A DNA stretch of 64,000 bases, taken from assembly GCA_025934485.1 (NCBI GenBank), contig JAICXX010000002.1:43327-107326 (forward strand), read 5' to 3'. Of the stretch, positions 43,587 through 52,003 are shown piece after piece; the stretch's first letter is position 1; each line of letters opens with the position of its first letter. The notes beneath the pieces are model-generated. The model worked only from the letters and a program-made list of their open reading frames with translations, was not told the DNA's origin and did not search any database. The DNA comes from Chitinophagaceae bacterium. GTDB taxonomy: Bacteria; Bacteroidota; Bacteroidia; Chitinophagales; Chitinophagaceae. A program made the position numbers and the translations under genes.

Positions 43587-44375
43587 TCAATACGGCGCCT
43601 TGATGGCTCCGCCATCTACCTGGATGGTAGTTCCCGTGATATAGCCGGCGAGCGGGCTTGCGAGAAATGCGACGAGTGCCGCCAGTTCTTCGGGTTTGCC
43701 GATGCGACCCAGGGGGATGTCTTTGGCGCGTTGGGCCATGGCTTCTTCCAGCGAAGGGGCGTTGGGGCCGGAGGGGATCATGGTTTGTCGGAGCCTATCG
43801 GTGAGGATCGACCCCGGTGCTACGTTGTTGACGGTGATGTTGTCGGGGCCCAGTTCGGTGGCGAGCATCTTGGCCATGCCGACGACGCCCATGCGCAAGC
43901 TGGCAGAGAGGATGGAGCCCGGCACATAGGTCTTTACCGAAAGGCTGATGATATTGATGATGCGGCCGCTACCGGTCTTGCGCATATGGGGAAGCACCAG
44001 ACGGCAGAACCGGACGGTGCTGAGCAGGCTGAGCTCGAAAGCTTTTTGCCAGGCGTTGTCGTCGAAGGATTCGAAGGGCGCAAAGGGTGGCCCGCCGGCG
44101 TTGCCCACGAGGATATCGATCTTACCGAAGGTGGTAGCCGCGGCGGATATGATGTCCGCGACCTGTACGGCATCGGTGACGTCTACAGGGACGGCCATGA
44201 CGCGGCCTTTGCCGAATGCCCGGAGGGCGGTAGCCGTTTCTTCCAGTGCAGCGGGGTTGCGGGCACCGATGATGATGTCCGCACCTTCGGCTACGAGGGC
44301 GGTTGCACAGGCTTTGCCCAGGCCTTTGCTGGCGGCCAGCACGAGGGCTGTCTTCCCTTGAAGTTGTAAGTCCAT
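43587..44375 (-). CDS. Short-chain dehydrogenase/reductase, atypical active site
   Basis: A 262-residue Rossmann-fold oxidoreductase. The cofactor loop is LVLAASKGLGKACATAL near residue 11, with DIIIGARNP and VDVTDAVQV, then LVGNAGGPPFAPFE (the NAG motif) and RIINIISLSVKTYVPG. The usual catalytic YxxxK is absent: the helix reads SILSASLRMGVVGMAK. The end shows LGRIGKPEELAALVAFLAS, SPLAGYITGTTIQVDGG. It is close to the FabG-like subgroup with SxSLRxGV in place of Tyr-Lys. Substrate unknown. Confidence 0.88.
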   Translation of the reverse strand: MDLQLQGKTALVLAASKGLGKACATALVAEGADIIIGARNPAALEETATALRAFGKGRVMAVPVDVTDAVQVADIISAAATTFGKIDILVGNAGGPPFAPFESFDDNAWQKAFELSLLSTVRFCRLVLPHMRKTGSGRIINIISLSVKTYVPGSILSASLRMGVVGMAKMLATELGPDNITVNNVAPGSILTDRLRQTMIPSGPNAPSLEEAMAQRAKDIPLGRIGKPEELAALVAFLASPLAGYITGTTIQVDGGAIKAPY

Positions 44376-44422
44376 GGTTGTCGATTGGAATACTAAAGTT
44401 ACGAGGTATCTTGCGATCCAAC

Positions 44423-44818
44423 ATGGAGAGGATCTTTCAAATAGTAGCTGTTTTCATTTTGCTGACGCTGTTCATCCACAGGTGGGTCAAGGGCCGGGAG
44501 GTGCATTACCGGCCGTACGACTTTATCAGGCGGATAAGGCCTCCGTTGCCGGAAGGCGTTGAGGAGAGGCTGATCGCGGCGACTCCCGGGGCGCCGGAGG
44601 GATTGACGGAAGCCAGGGTAGATATGTTCATCGCCCATGACGGGCTTGTCTTTTGTTATGGTGCCGAAGGGAGGCTTACCATCTATCGGCAGGACGGCGA
44701 TAGGTACAGGCAGCGGCAGGAGTTGCCGGTGCCGTTAGACTCTATCGCAATGGCGTTTGACCCGGCCGATGAGAAATTGTATCTTGAAGTAAGCGGGTTC
44801 ATCTTTATCTACGGTTAG
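44423..44818 (+). CDS. Small membrane-anchored protein of unknown function
   Basis: A 131-residue protein with one N-terminal helix (IFQIVAVFILLTLFIHRWV, about 4-22), a basic stretch and a soluble domain (DMFIAHDGLVFCYGAEGRLT, IYRQDGDRYRQRQELPVPLD). It may be a small beta-sheet domain at the membrane. I chose the ATG at 44423; the longer frame back to 44303 would overlap the divergent SDR start. It converges with the ATP-grasp-like gene downstream. I do not recognise it. Confidence 0.6.
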   Translation: MERIFQIVAVFILLTLFIHRWVKGREVHYRPYDFIRRIRPPLPEGVEERLIAATPGAPEGLTEARVDMFIAHDGLVFCYGAEGRLTIYRQDGDRYRQRQELPVPLDSIAMAFDPADEKLYLEVSGFIFIYG

Positions 44819-44831
44819 CCTTTATATATGG

Positions 44832-46034
44832 TTAGCGTTCGAAGAAGCCTACGGTCCCGCCGACCCATTCCTTGTCCTTATTGAAATTCACGCCGATCAT
44901 TTTTCCCTTGCTGAGCCGGGCCAGGTTGATGGCCAGGGTGGGGCGTGCTGCACCGTCCTTCCACAGATACATCATGCGGATCTCGGCTTTGGCGCGAACG
45001 CCATCGGGGGTGGGTATGAGTTCGGCGTAGCGGACCTTGCGCTGAAGGATCCAATTCCCGGGATCTGCGACGTCGAGGTCTGCGGGTTGGACATCGATGA
45101 TGACGCCCTGGCCGGCAAAGGAGAAGAGCGGCTTGAGCACGTAGTTCTCCAGATCGGCGGGGGGCTGTTTGAGTTCGTTGAGGAAATAGGTGGGGGGAAC
45201 GGAGGGATGGCGGAGGAAGGGGAGGGTAAATTTGCTTACACGGTAAAACCAGTTAGGGTGGGCAACCCATTGCACGTCGAGATCCTGGCGGATGTCGACC
45301 ATATTTTGAGCTTGTTCGAGTTTTGCGGAGTGCAGCTCGTCGAAGATCATGCGGTTGTAGATGCGACGGATGGGGGTCTTTTTTCCTGTGGCGGGGTGCA
45401 GGTAGAAGAGCTGGCGTCCTTCCCGGATCAGTTCGGTTAGGCATACGGGTATGATGCCCAGGTAGTCCTGGGTGCAATAGAAATCGATGCGGGTCTTTTG
45501 TTCGTGGGGTTTTATTTCCAGGAGGATGACATTCTCGGGGGCGGCATCGCCGATGATCGTATCGCGTAGTAATTCGAGATAGCTGTCGTGATCGAGGCCG
45601 CTGAGAAATTGGCTATAGTTGTCAGGGATGGAGAAATGCCGCCGCAGTATTTCGGGGTAATAGACCTGGAAGCCATAGAGGCTGGCGAAGCCCTGCATCT
45701 CGATGAGCTGGGGCAAATATCCGCCTTCGCCGTCGTCGCAGATGCCGAAGTCGAAGACGAGAAAATGCGGATGATCGTTCTCGTGTGCGACCCTATCCGT
45801 CCCGGGGATCGATCGTTCGGTCCATTCTTTAAAGCGCGGTTCCAGGATGAGATCGATGATATGTTCGCAGGCTTCTGCGAGCTGTGCGGAGAAATTTCGG
45901 GGGATGAAAACGGGTGTCTCGGCGAGCCGGAATTCGATGGCGCCCGGGTACCGGCTGTTCAGATCAGCCAGGAGTTGCTCGTACTGTTGCCGGGTGAAAT
46001 TATTGTTGAATGACTGGCGCAACGTTGGTACCAT
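44832..46034 (-). CDS. ATP-grasp-like ligase, partner of a glutamine amidotransferase
   Basis: A 400-residue cytoplasmic protein. Near the C-terminus YVLKPLFSFAGQGVIID (about 294-310) looks like an ATP-grasp phosphate-binding Lys and glycine loop, WILQRKV is like the adenine-binding strand, and KAEIRMMYLW with LAINLARLSKGKMIGVNF resembles the metal-binding end. The N-terminal 280 residues (FLVFDFGICDDGEGGYLPQL, IEMQGFASLYGFQVYY) are not recognised. ATP-grasp enzymes form amide or peptide bonds via acyl-phosphates. Its start overlaps the end of the amidotransferase gene by 35 bases, so the pair is translated together; ammonia from glutamine could be the nitrogen donor. Partner and substrate are inference. 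Confidence 0.6.
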   Translation of the reverse strand: MVPTLRQSFNNNFTRQQYEQLLADLNSRYPGAIEFRLAETPVFIPRNFSAQLAEACEHIIDLILEPRFKEWTERSIPGTDRVAHENDHPHFLVFDFGICDDGEGGYLPQLIEMQGFASLYGFQVYYPEILRRHFSIPDNYSQFLSGLDHDSYLELLRDTIIGDAAPENVILLEIKPHEQKTRIDFYCTQDYLGIIPVCLTELIREGRQLFYLHPATGKKTPIRRIYNRMIFDELHSAKLEQAQNMVDIRQDLDVQWVAHPNWFYRVSKFTLPFLRHPSVPPTYFLNELKQPPADLENYVLKPLFSFAGQGVIIDVQPADLDVADPGNWILQRKVRYAELIPTPDGVRAKAEIRMMYLWKDGAARPTLAINLARLSKGKMIGVNFNKDKEWVGGTVGFFER

Positions 46035-46863
46035 CTGCGGCTTTTCCTGTAAGGTACTGTGTTTTTAGCGCATAGTCGAGGAAATTGGGGATCACGTGCG
46101 CGTTCGTCCAGCGGATCTTATCCGGATCGCCCAGGTGGGTGATCATGCTTTTCCATTTTTCTTCGCCGTGTTCGGCGATCACGGTGTGTTTGCGGTCTTC
46201 GCGTTGCAGATACATGCTCATGCCGGTGGCGTCGGCTTCGGGATGGAATTGCGTGCCGATCATGTACTCATTGAAACGGATAGCCATGATCGCTCGTTCC
46301 AGCGGGACATGCGGGCGTTCCTTTTCGATGGCGAGGAGATGGCCGCCCATGGCAGACATTACGTCCTGGTTCGGCGTGATCACCTGGTAGCTGCGGCTGT
46401 CTACTGCATAAAAAGGGTCGCGGAGACCGGCAAAGACAGGCTCGTCGATGCCGCCGTCCACCATATGAACAGGGAACACGCCGAACGCAGTAGATTTTCT
46501 GTGTGTTACTTTCGCGATGCCATAGTGGCGGCAGATCAGCTGAAAGGAGTGGCAGATGAAGAGTACGTTTTTGGGCTGGATGGTTGTAGGATGCGAGTTG
46601 TATTCCTCGATGCGCTTGAGCCACTGCCAGTAGGCTGCTTCCCACTGGCTGTCTTCACTGTCGAGCGGGCTGCCGGGACCGCCGCTGGAGATATAGATAT
46701 CGTAGGAGAGATCGGGGACCTGCTTTTGCAGGCGTACTTCGTATTCATCGTAGAGGAGATCTATGCCGTGGGTCTGGCCATATCCGGTGAGTAATTCGCG
46801 GATACAACGCATGCCCTGATTTGCCTGCCCCTCATATAGATCCAGGATAGCTACTCTAACCAT
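46000..46863 (-). CDS. Class I glutamine amidotransferase
   Basis: A 287-residue protein with the class I triad: Cys104 in VLFICHSFQLI, His207 and Glu209 in GTQFHPEAD, and the oxyanion-type loop ISSGGPGSP (59-66). The nucleophile elbow differs from the common GxCxGxQ by having Ser and Phe after His (ICHSFQ). Such domains release ammonia from glutamine for a partner ligase or synthase, or cleave gamma-glutamyl bonds. The partner is presumably the overlapping ATP-grasp-like gene. The C-terminal 70 residues form an extra helical tail. The upstream promoter puts the -7 box only 4 bases from the ATG. Confidence 0.88.
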   Translation of the reverse strand: MVRVAILDLYEGQANQGMRCIRELLTGYGQTHGIDLLYDEYEVRLQKQVPDLSYDIYISSGGPGSPLDSEDSQWEAAYWQWLKRIEEYNSHPTTIQPKNVLFICHSFQLICRHYGIAKVTHRKSTAFGVFPVHMVDGGIDEPVFAGLRDPFYAVDSRSYQVITPNQDVMSAMGGHLLAIEKERPHVPLERAIMAIRFNEYMIGTQFHPEADATGMSMYLQREDRKHTVIAEHGEEKWKSMITHLGDPDKIRWTNAHVIPNFLDYALKTQYLTGKAADGTNVAPVIQQ

Positions 46864-46867
46864 GGGG

Positions 46868-46898
46868 CAAAGTTAAGGAAATCGGACGGGCGCCCAAA
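46868..46898 (-). promoter_or_regulatory. Bacteroidota promoter of the amidotransferase gene, close to the ATG
   Basis: On the minus strand TTTG (46898-46895), 19 bases, then TAACTTTG (46875-46868), a full -33/-7 match. Only four bases (CCCC) separate it from the ATG, so the transcript probably starts at or near the start codon. Confidence 0.65.
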
Positions 46899-46936
46899 AC
46901 AGAGGGGCGCCGCCGGTCCGATGGAGGCCTGCGCGG

Positions 46937-47683
46937 CTAAGAATTCCACTCGATGATCTGGTAGAAATCGTCCTTGAAGCTATCGCCTATGGGGATGATC
47001 TTCTTGCCGATGTAGATCTCGTTGCGCGCGATGGAGTCGATATGGGTCAGCGAGACGATAAAGCTGCGGTGGACGCGGATGAACTCTTCGGGGGGCAGCT
47101 TATAAGAGAAGGATTTCAGATTGCTGAGGGTAAGGATGGGTTCGGCGCGGCCGCGGACATAGATCTGGGTATAGTCCTTCATGCCTTCGCAGAACAGGAT
47201 ATCTTCGAAACGGACCTTGATGATCTTGTATTCCGATTTGACAAAGACGAAGCGGTTGTTGCGGTGATGGATATAGATGGTCGTGGAAAGATAGTCGCGG
47301 ATCTTGTTCATCGTCGAGAGGAACCGTTCGAAGGAGAGGGGGCGGATGAGATAGCTGAAGACATCCATCTCCGTTTCTTTTTCTTCCTGTTCCTGTTTGT
47401 CGGCGATACAGATGACGATGGGATAGTAGCCCGATTCGCGGAGGCGAAGCATGATGCGGTTGTCGAGCAGCCGGATGTCCCAGAAGATGATGTCGGCACG
47501 GTGCTGGGTCACGAGGGCGTAGACATCGGTGGCGGACTCGCATTTGCCGGAGAAGGTCAGCTTCGGTGTCTTTGCGATATAGTCTTTGAGCAGGGCGCTT
47601 TGCTTGTTGTTGTCCTCCACGACGATGCAGTTGAGCACTCCCATCATCGGGAAGCCTTTCATCTGCTGATGGAGGTCGAGCAT
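46937..47683 (-). CDS. LytTR-type response regulator
   Basis: A 248-residue regulator with a receiver domain (IVVEDNNKQ, phospho-acceptor Asp in IIFWDIRLLDN) and a LytTR DNA-binding domain (VRFEDILFCEGMKDYTQIYV, LPPEEFIRVHRSFIVSLTHI, IYIGKKIIPIGDSFKDDF). In the receiver the conserved Lys is Arg (SYLIRPLS), which may change activation. No kinase is adjacent. It is the last of three same-strand genes: DUF4270 lipoprotein, outer-membrane protein, regulator, with gaps of only 5 and 3 bases. Confidence 0.9.
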   Translation of the reverse strand: MLDLHQQMKGFPMMGVLNCIVVEDNNKQSALLKDYIAKTPKLTFSGKCESATDVYALVTQHRADIIFWDIRLLDNRIMLRLRESGYYPIVICIADKQEQEEKETEMDVFSYLIRPLSFERFLSTMNKIRDYLSTTIYIHHRNNRFVFVKSEYKIIKVRFEDILFCEGMKDYTQIYVRGRAEPILTLSNLKSFSYKLPPEEFIRVHRSFIVSLTHIDSIARNEIYIGKKIIPIGDSFKDDFYQIIEWNS

Positions 47684-47686
47684 AGG

Positions 47687-48976
47687 TTAGTCGAATTTTC
47701 TGCCTTTGGTGTACCAGATGGTTCCAAAGTTGACCCCGAAGGTCAGGTTGATATAATTCTCGCGGATCAGGTCGTTGTTGGTGGTTCCCTTGATGCCATA
47801 GTTCAGGGTCAAGTTATAAGCCAGCGGCGTCTTGAGGCTGTTGACGCCGAAACCGACCGTGACGCCCATGTCATGGAGCTGAGTGCCGTTGATCTGGAGA
47901 TAGTCTTTGCCGTAATAGATGCCCGTTTGGAAATAGCTGAGCTCGACGAGGCTGTTATAGAAAGCCTTTTTCTTCGAGACCTCGAAACCAAGCGAGCCGC
48001 GTTCGCTGCTGATGATGTTGTAATCCTGACCAGGATAGGTATTCTCGCGTTGCACCCCGTTCCAGTTCGAATATTTGTAGTCTCCCGTCCAGGTATATTT
48101 ATGTTTCCAGGTCACCGAGAAGCCGCCGCCATAGGTGTCGGGCAGGTACATATAGTAGTCGGGGTTCTGCGCGTTGTACAAGCCGCCGCCGCCGGTGGCG
48201 GTGAGCGAGTCGGTCCCGGTGCCCACGCTTTGGTTTGGCGAGGCGAGGAGGGCGACTTTTTGCGAATAGACACCGCCGAGGGTATAGTCGAGCTTTTTGC
48301 CGATATGACCGTAGAGCTGGATGCCATAGGTCATGCGGAGGTTCTGCAGAAAGATGTCGTTCGTCGTCGAAGCATCGCTGCCGCCGGTGGTGGTATTCTG
48401 CAGAATTGTTTTCTGGTTGAGGTCGCCGAAGATATAGCCGGCTTCGACACCGAGGGACAAATGATGAAAGAATTCGAACGAATTCCCCCAATAAGCTTTA
48501 TTGACGCTGCCATGTCCCGTGGTATACTGGTTCGCAACCGCCTGGTTGCTACCCTGGACATAATAGGGGACATTGAACTCGTAGTTCTGGGTGGAATAAG
48601 GAACGAGACCGATGCTGGTACCCCACCATTTGGCGGCTTTGATCCCCATGACGAGACGGCGGAAGGTGAGGTCACCGGACTCGGTGCCGGCGGGGGCAAC
48701 GGGTTCGCCTGCGTAGTTGATAAAGCTGCCGCGAAGGCTCAGCTCCATGGTAAAGTACTGGTTGGTAAGCGCGGAGTAAGAGGCGGGGTTATTGTTGATC
48801 AGGAAGCGGTTGCTGCGGTAGGCGATCCCGGTTTCGGCCATGCCGCTGGTCCGGTTGTAGAAGCTGTTGTCGAGCTCCCCGAAGCCGAACTGGGAATAAG
48901 GTAAAAAGTTGTTCTGGGCCATCACCCCGAGAGATGCAACAGTAAGCAGCGATATGAGGATCGAGAGACGTATCAT
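47687..48976 (-). CDS. Outer-membrane beta-barrel protein of the DUF4270 locus
   Basis: A 429-residue protein with a signal peptide (RLSILISLLTVASLGVMAQ) and a beta-barrel-like body: PYSQFGFGELDNSFYNRTSG, INNNPASYSALTNQYFTMEL, GIKAAKWWGTSIGLVPYSTQ, IYYGKDYLQINGTQLHDMGV, ending NLTFGVNFGTIWYTKGRKFD. The early FGFGELDN...SGMAETGIAYR pattern is like OmpP1/FadL-type barrels. Function unknown. It is 5 bases downstream of the DUF4270 gene, and its product may hold the DUF4270 protein at the surface. Confidence 0.8.
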   Translation of the reverse strand: MIRLSILISLLTVASLGVMAQNNFLPYSQFGFGELDNSFYNRTSGMAETGIAYRSNRFLINNNPASYSALTNQYFTMELSLRGSFINYAGEPVAPAGTESGDLTFRRLVMGIKAAKWWGTSIGLVPYSTQNYEFNVPYYVQGSNQAVANQYTTGHGSVNKAYWGNSFEFFHHLSLGVEAGYIFGDLNQKTILQNTTTGGSDASTTNDIFLQNLRMTYGIQLYGHIGKKLDYTLGGVYSQKVALLASPNQSVGTGTDSLTATGGGGLYNAQNPDYYMYLPDTYGGGFSVTWKHKYTWTGDYKYSNWNGVQRENTYPGQDYNIISSERGSLGFEVSKKKAFYNSLVELSYFQTGIYYGKDYLQINGTQLHDMGVTVGFGVNSLKTPLAYNLTLNYGIKGTTNNDLIRENYINLTFGVNFGTIWYTKGRKFD

Positions 48977-48981
48977 TTGTT

Positions 48982-50403
48982 TTATTGATGGGGGTATAGC
49001 GAGATATAATAAACGTTCAGGATGATCTGCTCGGTCTTTGGATAGGTCTGGTCCGCGACGATGAGCCTTTGGAACGCAGCGTTGTCCGCCGGAGCGGGTA
49101 TGCTGAGCATTAGGCCCGTCTGCGAGGCAGCGGGGCTCGGGTTGGTGAGCTGTGCTGCCACGAACGTGGTGACATCGTACGTGTACACCGAATTCAGCGG
49201 ATTGAAGTAATCGATCAACGGGACGCCGGTTTGTGCACCGGCCAAACCTACTGCGGGGATCGGGGTGCCGATGAGATTGTTCAGGTCCGTATAGTAGATA
49301 CCGACGGCGGGTGGCAACCTCCAGATCTGGGAGAAGCTACCCGGAACCGGCCGGACGATCAGCTGTGCCCGGAGCAATCCGATAAAGTCCCGTCGCAAGG
49401 CGATGGAGCTCAGATAAGGAAAGGTGAGCTTTACGTTCATCCCATTGATGGTCGAGACATAGCCGGCATGGCCGGTCGTCGCCGAAGAAATGGCGGGCGG
49501 CGTTTGCGGATCCTGGGTGATAAGGCTTTTAAAGCCGGTGCCGGCAGCGGAAACGATATTATTGAACTGGAAGCTTTTGTTCGTAAGGGTAAAGTCAAGG
49601 TATTTTTCCGAGCTGATCTCGGCATTTTCGCGGTAATAGATACGCATCAGACAGCTATCCTTGAAACCGGCCATGAAATTGGCGACACCCTTGCTGGGAT
49701 CGGGGGAGATACAAAGCCCGTTGAACCATTGCAGCCACTGGTTCGATTTCACCACCGTATCGGACTTGTTGTAGATCATGTTATAGATCGTGCGGCCGAG
49801 GTTGTCGTCCATGCGGATGCGGACGGTATCACCGGTGCCCTGGCTGGTATTGGAGGCGAAGTTAACGGGGCGGTTCGGCTCGATCTTCACGCTGCTCTCA
49901 CCCAGCATGGGACCTAGCGGCAGCGAATAGCTGCTGAACCAGCCACGCTGGAAGGCGCCCAACTGCCAAAGGGTGTCCACCTGGTTCACCATATAATACT
50001 GGTACTGGGTGGAATCACCGTAATACGGGTTGCCCGGCTTAAAGAACAGGACCATACCCATAGAGTCGTAGGTATCGATACGGGGATCGAGCGTAGGAAG
50101 GCTGGCGGGAGGGATCACCTGCAGATAGGCGCGGGAGCTAACGTTGCCCAGATAGGCATCATTATAGGAACCCACCATCAGGTAACCGGTGGCGGCGGTG
50201 GCGGTAGAGTCCGTGTAAATGGTCGATACGTCGACAGAAGCCGTGTCCACCAGCACGATATTTGCACCGGTATTATCGTCTGCATAAGTAGGGCCAAAAT
50301 TGAGCGTTGGCTGTTTTTCACAGCCCGGGAAAAAGCAAAACACCGACAGAAGACAGGATAGAAAAAAAAGCAGTTCTTTTCTCAAAAAATTATGTTTAGT
50401 CAT
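48982..50403 (-). CDS. DUF4270 lipoprotein
   Basis: A 473-residue exported lipoprotein (signal peptide, lipobox FFPGC at about residue 27) with the DUF4270 plan: an early strand TASVDVSTIYTDSTATAA, YLMVGSYNDAYLGNVSSRAY, DSMGMVLFFKPGNPYYGDST, then conserved blocks near RIYYRENAEIS and AQLIVRPVPGSFS. DUF4270 proteins are large surface-exposed beta proteins of unknown role in Bacteroidota. Its start region faces the divergent Kelch gene; a -7-like box TACCTTTG lies at 50550-50543. Confidence 0.85.
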   Translation of the reverse strand: MTKHNFLRKELLFFLSCLLSVFCFFPGCEKQPTLNFGPTYADDNTGANIVLVDTASVDVSTIYTDSTATAATGYLMVGSYNDAYLGNVSSRAYLQVIPPASLPTLDPRIDTYDSMGMVLFFKPGNPYYGDSTQYQYYMVNQVDTLWQLGAFQRGWFSSYSLPLGPMLGESSVKIEPNRPVNFASNTSQGTGDTVRIRMDDNLGRTIYNMIYNKSDTVVKSNQWLQWFNGLCISPDPSKGVANFMAGFKDSCLMRIYYRENAEISSEKYLDFTLTNKSFQFNNIVSAAGTGFKSLITQDPQTPPAISSATTGHAGYVSTINGMNVKLTFPYLSSIALRRDFIGLLRAQLIVRPVPGSFSQIWRLPPAVGIYYTDLNNLIGTPIPAVGLAGAQTGVPLIDYFNPLNSVYTYDVTTFVAAQLTNPSPAASQTGLMLSIPAPADNAAFQRLIVADQTYPKTEQIILNVYYISLYPHQ

Positions 50404-50834
50404 GCTGGTTTTCTTGTTCGAATCTTATGCGATCCTATTAGTTCTTGACGGCCGATAGAGTAAACAGGGCGCAAAGTTCGCCCTTTTTCACCAATTGCTG
50501 CAATATTAGGGGTGCCAGTTGTTACTATTTTGTTAGTATGTATCAAAGGTAAAGAAAAAACGACCAAACGACTTTTTTCATCTACCAATCCAAACGCGTT
50601 GACGGCCTTCCAAAGCGCCGGAACAAGGGGCATGAGTGCGCTCTTACTCCTTCTTTTTCAGCGGGATACACGAGCGCAAAATAGGGAAGATGAGAGAAAA
50701 TGCCAAAAAACGCGGAAGGAAGGGAATTGGTATATGAAAGCTGCCCATTTATCTATTAAAAATATGTGAAAATACATTTTAACGAATTTCCTATGTAATG
50801 TTCGAATACTTTAGCGGAAAATATCAAAACAAAT
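50404..50834. other. 431-base divergent intergenic region, no gene seen
   Basis: It separates the DUF4270 operon (leftward) from the Kelch-DUF4907 operon (rightward). A -7 box for the leftward side (50550-50543) implies a 5' leader of about 135 bases. Plus-strand frames in it lack motifs and a plausible start. No strong palindrome was found. Confidence 0.5.
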
Positions 50835-52001
50835 ATGAAGCGGATCAACATTACTTTGTTCGCGTTAATGTTACTAGGTATCCTGTTTTCCTGCACCAAA
50901 GCTAGCATCAACTATACACAAAACGGCAACTGGGTGGCGCGCTCCCACTGGCCTGGCGTGCAAATGGGCTACGGATCGGTATTCGTGATCAATGACGTCG
51001 CGTACGTAGGCCTCGGGATCAACCCGTTGAGTCCCAATGCGCGTCTGACCTCCTTTTTTAAATATGTTCCCGGCAATATCAACTATGCAAAACCCAGTGG
51101 GTACGATTCCTCGGATGCCTATGGAACTTGGTCCCAGATCGCGCCTTTCACGGGCGCGGCCCGCAGCAATGCCTGTGCGTTCGCGACCGAAGGGATCGGT
51201 TATGTAGGTACCGGTGTGGGTAATGACGGTTTTACGCCCATGGCGGATTTCTGGTCGTACAATCCCGGTTCCAACAGCTGGTCACAGATCGACTCCATTC
51301 ACGACGCCGATACCAGCTACCCCCGTTTCGATGCGGTGGCCTGGGGCTTCGATACCACCGGGTATGTGCTCACGGGAACCGACAATAACTACTATTTTGC
51401 GGACGTGTGGAAATACAGCCCTGCCACGGGCCACTGGACGCAGATGCCTTATATGCAAGGCAACCAGCGCTCGGGTGCAACGGTCTGGGTTTACCAGAAT
51501 AAGGGTTATATCATGGCTGGTTATACACCCGGCAGCGTTTGGGCAGCGAACAATATGGCCTATGATTTCTGGTCATTCGATCCGCATCAGGCAGAAGCTT
51601 TCCAATTGAATCCCAAGTCGACAAATCCATGGACGCGGCTGCGTGATATCTACAACACCAATCCCGCCACATACGATGACGGTTATACGAACATTGTCCG
51701 CAAGTACGGTGCCGGCTTCATCATCCCTGCGACCAGCAACCCCTACGGCAATACCCGTGACAAGGGTTACATCACCCTGGGGCAGAATGGTACCTCGATA
51801 GGCTATACCTGGGAATATGATTTCGCTACCGATCTCTGGACGGAAAAAACGCCTTATGAAGGGACGGCCCGCAGCGGCGCGGTGGGCTTCACGTTGCAGA
51901 ACCGTGGTTTTGTCGGTACCGGTCTGGGTACGGGCAATACGGCAGGTTTCTCCGACATCGAAGAATTCTTCCCCAACCAGGTCTACAACCAGTTCGACTA
52001 A
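50835..52001 (+). CDS. Kelch-repeat lipoprotein
   Basis: A 388-residue lipoprotein (lipobox LLGILFSC, Cys at about residue 19) with about five or six Kelch blades: GYGSVFVINDVAYVGLG, FATEGIGYVGTGVG with ADFWSYNPGSNSWSQ, WGFDTTGYVLTG with ADVWKYSPATGHWTQ, VYQNKGYIMAG, and TLQNRGFVGTGLG with FSDIEEFFPN. The blades make a beta-propeller for protein or glycan binding at the surface. The next gene begins 2 bases after its stop. Confidence 0.9.
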   Translation: MKRINITLFALMLLGILFSCTKASINYTQNGNWVARSHWPGVQMGYGSVFVINDVAYVGLGINPLSPNARLTSFFKYVPGNINYAKPSGYDSSDAYGTWSQIAPFTGAARSNACAFATEGIGYVGTGVGNDGFTPMADFWSYNPGSNSWSQIDSIHDADTSYPRFDAVAWGFDTTGYVLTGTDNNYYFADVWKYSPATGHWTQMPYMQGNQRSGATVWVYQNKGYIMAGYTPGSVWAANNMAYDFWSFDPHQAEAFQLNPKSTNPWTRLRDIYNTNPATYDDGYTNIVRKYGAGFIIPATSNPYGNTRDKGYITLGQNGTSIGYTWEYDFATDLWTEKTPYEGTARSGAVGFTLQNRGFVGTGLGTGNTAGFSDIEEFFPNQVYNQFD

Positions 52002-52003
52002 GC

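Noticed and set aside
47042..48904. Long open frame (620 codons) on the plus strand
   Set aside because: It is antisense to the LytTR and outer-membrane protein genes, which have clear motifs, signal peptide and tight operon spacing. GC-rich codon bias keeps the opposite frame open.
50512..50769. 85-codon plus-strand frame before the Kelch gene
   Set aside because: Lies in a divergent promoter region and crosses a -7 box; no motif.
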